From assembly GCF_014648675.1 (NCBI RefSeq), contig NZ_BMRO01000005.1:1-42421 (forward strand): a stretch of 42,421 nucleotides of DNA. Reading direction: 5' to 3'. Below are positions 39,403 through 42,421 of this stretch, piece by piece. This stretch comes from Actinomadura livida. Its GTDB lineage: Bacteria; Actinomycetota; Actinomycetes; Streptosporangiales; Streptosporangiaceae. The notes beneath the pieces were generated by a model. It was not told the origin of the DNA and did not search any database. It saw nothing but the letters and a program-made list of their open reading frames with translations. The position numbers and the translations under genes are program-made. Every line of letters starts with the position of its first letter. The first letter of the stretch is position 1.

Positions 39403-40398
39403 TCAGCGGCGCGGGCTCGGCCGGCCCGGGGTCAGGAAGGTGCGGCGGTAGGCGGACGGTGAGGTCTTCATCGCCCGCGCGAAATGGTGCCGGAACGTCG
39501 CCGGACTCTCGAAGCCGACCGCCGCGCCGACCTCCTCCACCGGTGTGCCGCCCTCCTCCAGCAGCGGCAGGGCGGCCATGATCCGCTGGGCGATCACCCA
39601 GCGCAGCGGACTCGTCCCCGTCTGCCGGTGGAAGTGCCGGAGGAACGTGCGCGGCGCGAGGCGCGCCTCCCGGGCCATCCGCGCGACCGTGATCGGCTCG
39701 GCGAGGTGCGCGAGCGTCCACGCCATGGCGCGGGCGACCGCGTCGTCCTCCGCGGGCGGGGTCACGGCCGCCTCCACGAACTGCGCCTGCCCGCCCTCCC
39801 GGTGCGGCGGGACGACCAGCCGCCGCGCCACCGCGTTCGCGATCCGGGCACCGTGGTCCTTGCGGACGAGGTGGAGACACAGGTCGAGCCCGGCCGCGCT
39901 CCCCGCGCCGGTGAGGACGTCGTCACCGTCCACGTACAGGACGTCCGGGGTCACCCGCACCTTCGGGAAGCGGCGCCGCAGCAGGTCCGCGTGCCGCCAG
40001 TGCGTGGTGGCCTCGCGCCCGTCGAGCAGGCCCGCCGACGCGAGCGCGAAGGCGCCCGAGCAGATCGACACGACGCGGGCGCCGCGCGAGTGCGCCGCCC
40101 GCAGCGCCGCGACGACCTCGGGCGCGGGGTCGCTCCGGACGTCGGGCACGGCGACGACCATGACCGTGTCCGCGGACGCGAACGCGTCGAGGCCGTGCTC
40201 GGCCGTCATCGTGAAACCGCCGACCGCGCGCATCGGGCTGCGCTCCGTAGAACAGACCAGCAGCTCGTACCAGGGGACGCCCACCTCCGGCCGGGGCAGC
40301 CCGAAGACCTCCACGACCAGGCCGAGCTCGAACGGCGCCATCCCGTCGAACGCGAGCACCGCCACCGTGTGCCGCCGCGCCGGGGGAGTCACGAGCAT
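39403..40398 (-). CDS. GlxA-type transcriptional regulator (DJ-1/PfpI domain plus AraC HTH)
   Basis: A 331-residue regulator. The N-terminal ~190 residues form a DJ-1/PfpI-like domain (TVAVLAFDGMAPFELGLVVEVF; SICSGAFALASAGLLDGREATTHW with the elbow Cys). The C-terminal ~100 residues are the AraC-type HTH (ARMAREARLAPRTFLRHFHRQTG, VGFESPATFRHHFARAMKTSPSAYRRTF). The family usually controls an adjacent gene; the divergent rhodanese-like gene is the best candidate. A TAAGAT hexamer ends six bases before the ATG and there is no ribosome-binding site, so it is probably leaderless. A role for the biosynthetic operon is possible but unsupported. Confidence 0.9.
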   Translation of the reverse strand: MLVTPPARRHTVAVLAFDGMAPFELGLVVEVFGLPRPEVGVPWYELLVCSTERSPMRAVGGFTMTAEHGLDAFASADTVMVVAVPDVRSDPAPEVVAALRAAHSRGARVVSICSGAFALASAGLLDGREATTHWRHADLLRRRFPKVRVTPDVLYVDGDDVLTGAGSAAGLDLCLHLVRKDHGARIANAVARRLVVPPHREGGQAQFVEAAVTPPAEDDAVARAMAWTLAHLAEPITVARMAREARLAPRTFLRHFHRQTGTSPLRWVIAQRIMAALPLLEEGGTPVEEVGAAVGFESPATFRHHFARAMKTSPSAYRRTFLTPGRPSPRR

Positions 40399-40502
40399 GG
40401 CGAGATCTTAACGAGGGTAGGCATTCACGCCACTGTTCGGCCGGATCGCCACGACCGCAGGATTGAGACGCCCGCAGGAGACCCCCATGCCGAGGAGCAC
40501 CG

Positions 40503-40949
40503 ATGAGCGCCTTTCCCCCTGCCGCGTCCAGCGCGGAGGCCGTCCGCCACTTCGCCGCCCGCCTGTCGTTCGAGACCGACGTGTCGGACGTGGCGGCCCA
40601 CATGGGCACCGGCGCGATCGTCGTCGTCGACACGCGCAGCACCGAAAGCTGGGACCAAGGCCACATCCCGGGTGCCGTCCACCTGCCGACCGCCGACATC
40701 GCCGGCCATGCCGCGACGCGCGTACCCGGCGGCACGACCGTCGTCGTCCATTGCTGGGGCCCCGGCTGCAACGGTGCGACGAAGGCCGCCCTGGAGTTCG
40801 CCAAGCTAGGCTTTCCGGTGAAGGAGATGATCGGGGGCTTCGAGTACTGGGCCCGCGAGGGGCTCCCGGTCGAGACCGGCGAAGGGGTCGTCCGGCGCTC
40901 CCCCGACCCGCTCACCGCCCCAGCGGCCGCCGTCTCCTGTGACTGTTGA
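40503..40949 (+). CDS. rhodanese-like sulfurtransferase-fold protein
   Basis: A 148-residue single rhodanese domain. It has IVVVDTRSTESWDQGHIPGAVHLP and the active-site loop VVHCWGPGCNGATKAA with Cys84 as the persulfide-forming residue; the Cys89 second cysteine is unusual. FPVKEMIGGFEYWAREGLPVE closes the fold, and the tail ends in CDC. It may transfer sulfur or detoxify electrophiles/cyanide; the substrate is unknown. AGGAG lies five bases before the ATG. It is divergent from the GlxA-type regulator gene across about 100 bases, an arrangement common in actinomycetes. Confidence 0.88.
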   Translation: MSAFPPAASSAEAVRHFAARLSFETDVSDVAAHMGTGAIVVVDTRSTESWDQGHIPGAVHLPTADIAGHAATRVPGGTTVVVHCWGPGCNGATKAALEFAKLGFPVKEMIGGFEYWAREGLPVETGEGVVRRSPDPLTAPAAAVSCDC

Positions 40950-41011
40950 CACGCCCGGAAACCGCTGACGCCGAATGTTCCGGCGGGGACAGGGCATAAG
41001 GAGGCGGTCCG

Positions 41012-41126
41012 GCGACGTTAGACTCTAGGAATCACTCTCGGCGCCCCCATGGCGTCAGGCTCGTCCTTGTAGCCCACTCAGTCCGTGGTGCCTCCCGAGA
41101 CGTGCCCCCCTCTCGGAAGGTAATGC
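41012..41126 (+). promoter_or_regulatory. leader region of the DEAD-box helicase gene
   Basis: A -10-like TAGACT near 41020 suggests a leader of about 100 bases. A 6-bp stem CCGAGA/TCTCGG around 41094-41117 sits directly before the GGAAGG ribosome-binding site (41115-41120), overlapping it slightly. It could limit translation at low temperature or high helicase level. Confidence 0.35.
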
Positions 41127-42421
41127 GTGACCACAGCTGCCGCTGCACAGAACCCGTCCACGCCCGCGACCGCGGACGAAGAGCGGGTTCCCTCCTTCAC
41201 CGAGCTCGGCCTGCCGCCGGCGCTGGTGACCGCCCTGACCCGTCAGGGCATCGACTCCCCGTTCCCGATCCAGGCCGCCGCGATCCCCGACGTCATGGCG
41301 GGGCGCGACGTCCTCGGGCGCGGTAAGACGGGCTCCGGCAAGACCCTCGCGTTCGGTCTGCCGCTCCTCGCCCGCCTCTCCGGCCGCAAGGCCGCGCCGA
41401 AGCGCCCGCTGGCGCTCATCCTCGTGCCGACCCGCGAGCTCGCCCAGCAGGTGCAGACCAACCTGGAGCCGCTCGGCCGCGGGCTCGGGCTCCACTTCAA
41501 GACCGTCATCGGCCAGACCTCGATGTTCAAGCAGATCGACGCGCTGCGCCGCGGCGTCGAGATCCTCGTCGCCACCCCCGGCCGCCTCAAGGACCTGATG
41601 CGGCAGGGCGCCTGCGACCTGTCCGACATCGAGATCGCCGTGCTGGACGAGGCCGACCACATGGCCGACATGGGCTTCCTGCCCGACGTCACCGACATCC
41701 TCGACGCCGCCAAGCCCGGCGGGCAGCGGCTGCTGTTCTCCGCCACCCTCGACAAGGACGTCGACGTCCTGGTCAAGCGCTACCTGAACGACCCGGTGAC
41801 GCACGCCATCGGCCCGGTCGACGAGTCCGTCGACACCATGGAGCACCACCTCCTGCTGGTCGCGCCCAAGGAGAAGGCCGCCGTCACCGCCGAGATCGCC
41901 AACCGCGAGGGCCGGACGATCCTGTTCGCCCGCACCAAGCACGGCGTCGACCGGCTGGCCAAGCAGCTCGTCCAGGTCGGCGTCCGCGCGGCGGGCCTGC
42001 ACGGCGGCAAGAGCCAGGGGCTGCGCACCCGCACGCTCGCCGAGTTCCGCGAGGGCTCGATCAGCGTGCTGGTCGCCACCGACGTCGCCGCCCGCGGCAT
42101 CCACGTGGACGACGTGACCCTCGTCATGCACGTCGACCCGCCCGCGGACAGCAAGGACTACATGCACCGCGCGGGCCGCACCGCCCGCGCCGGCGAGAGC
42201 GGCACGGTCGTCACGCTCGTGCTGCCGCACCAGGTGCGCGCCACGTCCGCGATGACGCGCCGCGCCGGCATCAACGCGCCCCGCACCAAGGTCACCACCG
42301 GCGACGCGGAGCTGGTCAAGCTGACCGGCGCCCGCCAGCCGTCCGGCATCCCGATCGAGGGCCCGATCATCCCCGAGCGTGCGCGCCGCGAGGGCGGCGG
42401 GGGCCGGGGCCGCCAGGGCGG
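41127..42421 (+). CDS. DEAD-box ATP-dependent RNA helicase (truncated by window end)
   Basis: 432 residues of an RNA helicase are visible, running off the right edge without a stop. They hold the Q motif (FTELGLPPALVTALTRQGIDSPFPIQ), motif I GKTGSGKT, Ia PTRELAQQ, Ib TPGR, II DEAD (VLDEADHM), III SAT (FSATLD), IV ILFARTK, V VATDVAARGIHV and VI HRAGRTARAG. The basic Gly/Arg-rich tail is just beginning. The enzyme remodels RNA in ribosome assembly, mRNA decay or cold adaptation. GTG at 41127 is chosen because GGAAGG lies six bases upstream and the ATG four bases earlier is in the wrong frame. Confidence 0.95.
   Translation, partial: MTTAAAAQNPSTPATADEERVPSFTELGLPPALVTALTRQGIDSPFPIQAAAIPDVMAGRDVLGRGKTGSGKTLAFGLPLLARLSGRKAAPKRPLALILVPTRELAQQVQTNLEPLGRGLGLHFKTVIGQTSMFKQIDALRRGVEILVATPGRLKDLMRQGACDLSDIEIAVLDEADHMADMGFLPDVTDILDAAKPGGQRLLFSATLDKDVDVLVKRYLNDPVTHAIGPVDESVDTMEHHLLLVAPKEKAAVTAEIANREGRTILFARTKHGVDRLAKQLVQVGVRAAGLHGGKSQGLRTRTLAEFREGSISVLVATDVAARGIHVDDVTLVMHVDPPADSKDYMHRAGRTARAGESGTVVTLVLPHQVRATSAMTRRAGINAPRTKVTTGDAELVKLTGARQPSGIPIEGPIIPERARREGGGGRGRQG

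Noticed and set aside
41055..42230. Minus-strand 391-codon frame at the right end
   Set aside because: Antisense to the DEAD-box helicase, which shows every family motif on the plus strand.

Overview
The window is high-GC actinobacterial DNA. GC is strongly preferred at third codon positions, and GTG starts, apparently leaderless promoters and 1-4 base stop/start overlaps are common. Its marker genes are a DLW-39 protein, cydABCD, a pSAM2-type integrative element and an SOS-boxed DUF6504-like gene. A Streptosporangiales/Thermomonosporaceae-like host is plausible, but that is inference and I cannot name a species.

Layout. 1-2050: an intradiol ring-cleavage dioxygenase flanked by non-coding DNA with an unusual density of DnaA boxes. 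2052-7284: a small gene behind a LexA-type box, an AraC-family regulator, an EamA transporter, a secreted M64 metallopeptidase, a short-chain dehydrogenase and a small membrane protein. 7515-8466: the 39-residue DLW-39 gene, a frameshifted HAD phosphatase and tRNA-Ala(UGC). 8418-19931: an 11.5-kb actinomycete integrative and conjugative element (AICE) inserted in the tRNA-Ala 3' end, bounded by 51-bp direct repeats. It carries int, xis, a rolling-circle rep, an FtsK-type tra, pra and a GntR repressor. Its cargo is a DUF5919 regulator with an inositol-monophosphatase-like enzyme, a HEPN protein of lower GC and a free-standing IF2_N domain. A decayed second integrase lies just outside the right end. 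20503-22952: small hypothetical genes. 22958-28965: a truncated glycosidase tail and cydABDC (cytochrome bd oxidase plus its ABC exporter) behind a repeated operator.

29107-38800 is an eight-gene operon on the minus strand that looks like an uncharacterised natural-product cluster. In transcription order: an SznF-like enzyme (heme-oxygenase-like diiron domain plus cupin), a Rieske protein, a PRMT-like SAM methyltransferase (SznE-like), a second SznF-like enzyme, an arginine amidinotransferase, an ATP-grasp ligase, an MFS exporter and a second ATP-grasp ligase, ending at a 15-bp terminator hairpin. SznE and SznF make the N-nitrosourea of streptozotocin from arginine. Here that logic is doubled and joined to guanidine transfer and amide-bond formation. 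The expected product is a peptide-like or amide-linked compound with an oxidised guanidine, N-nitroso or other N-N group. The sequence supports the enzyme classes, not the product.

39403-42421: a GlxA/AraC-type regulator, a divergent rhodanese-like gene and a DEAD-box RNA helicase cut by the window end.
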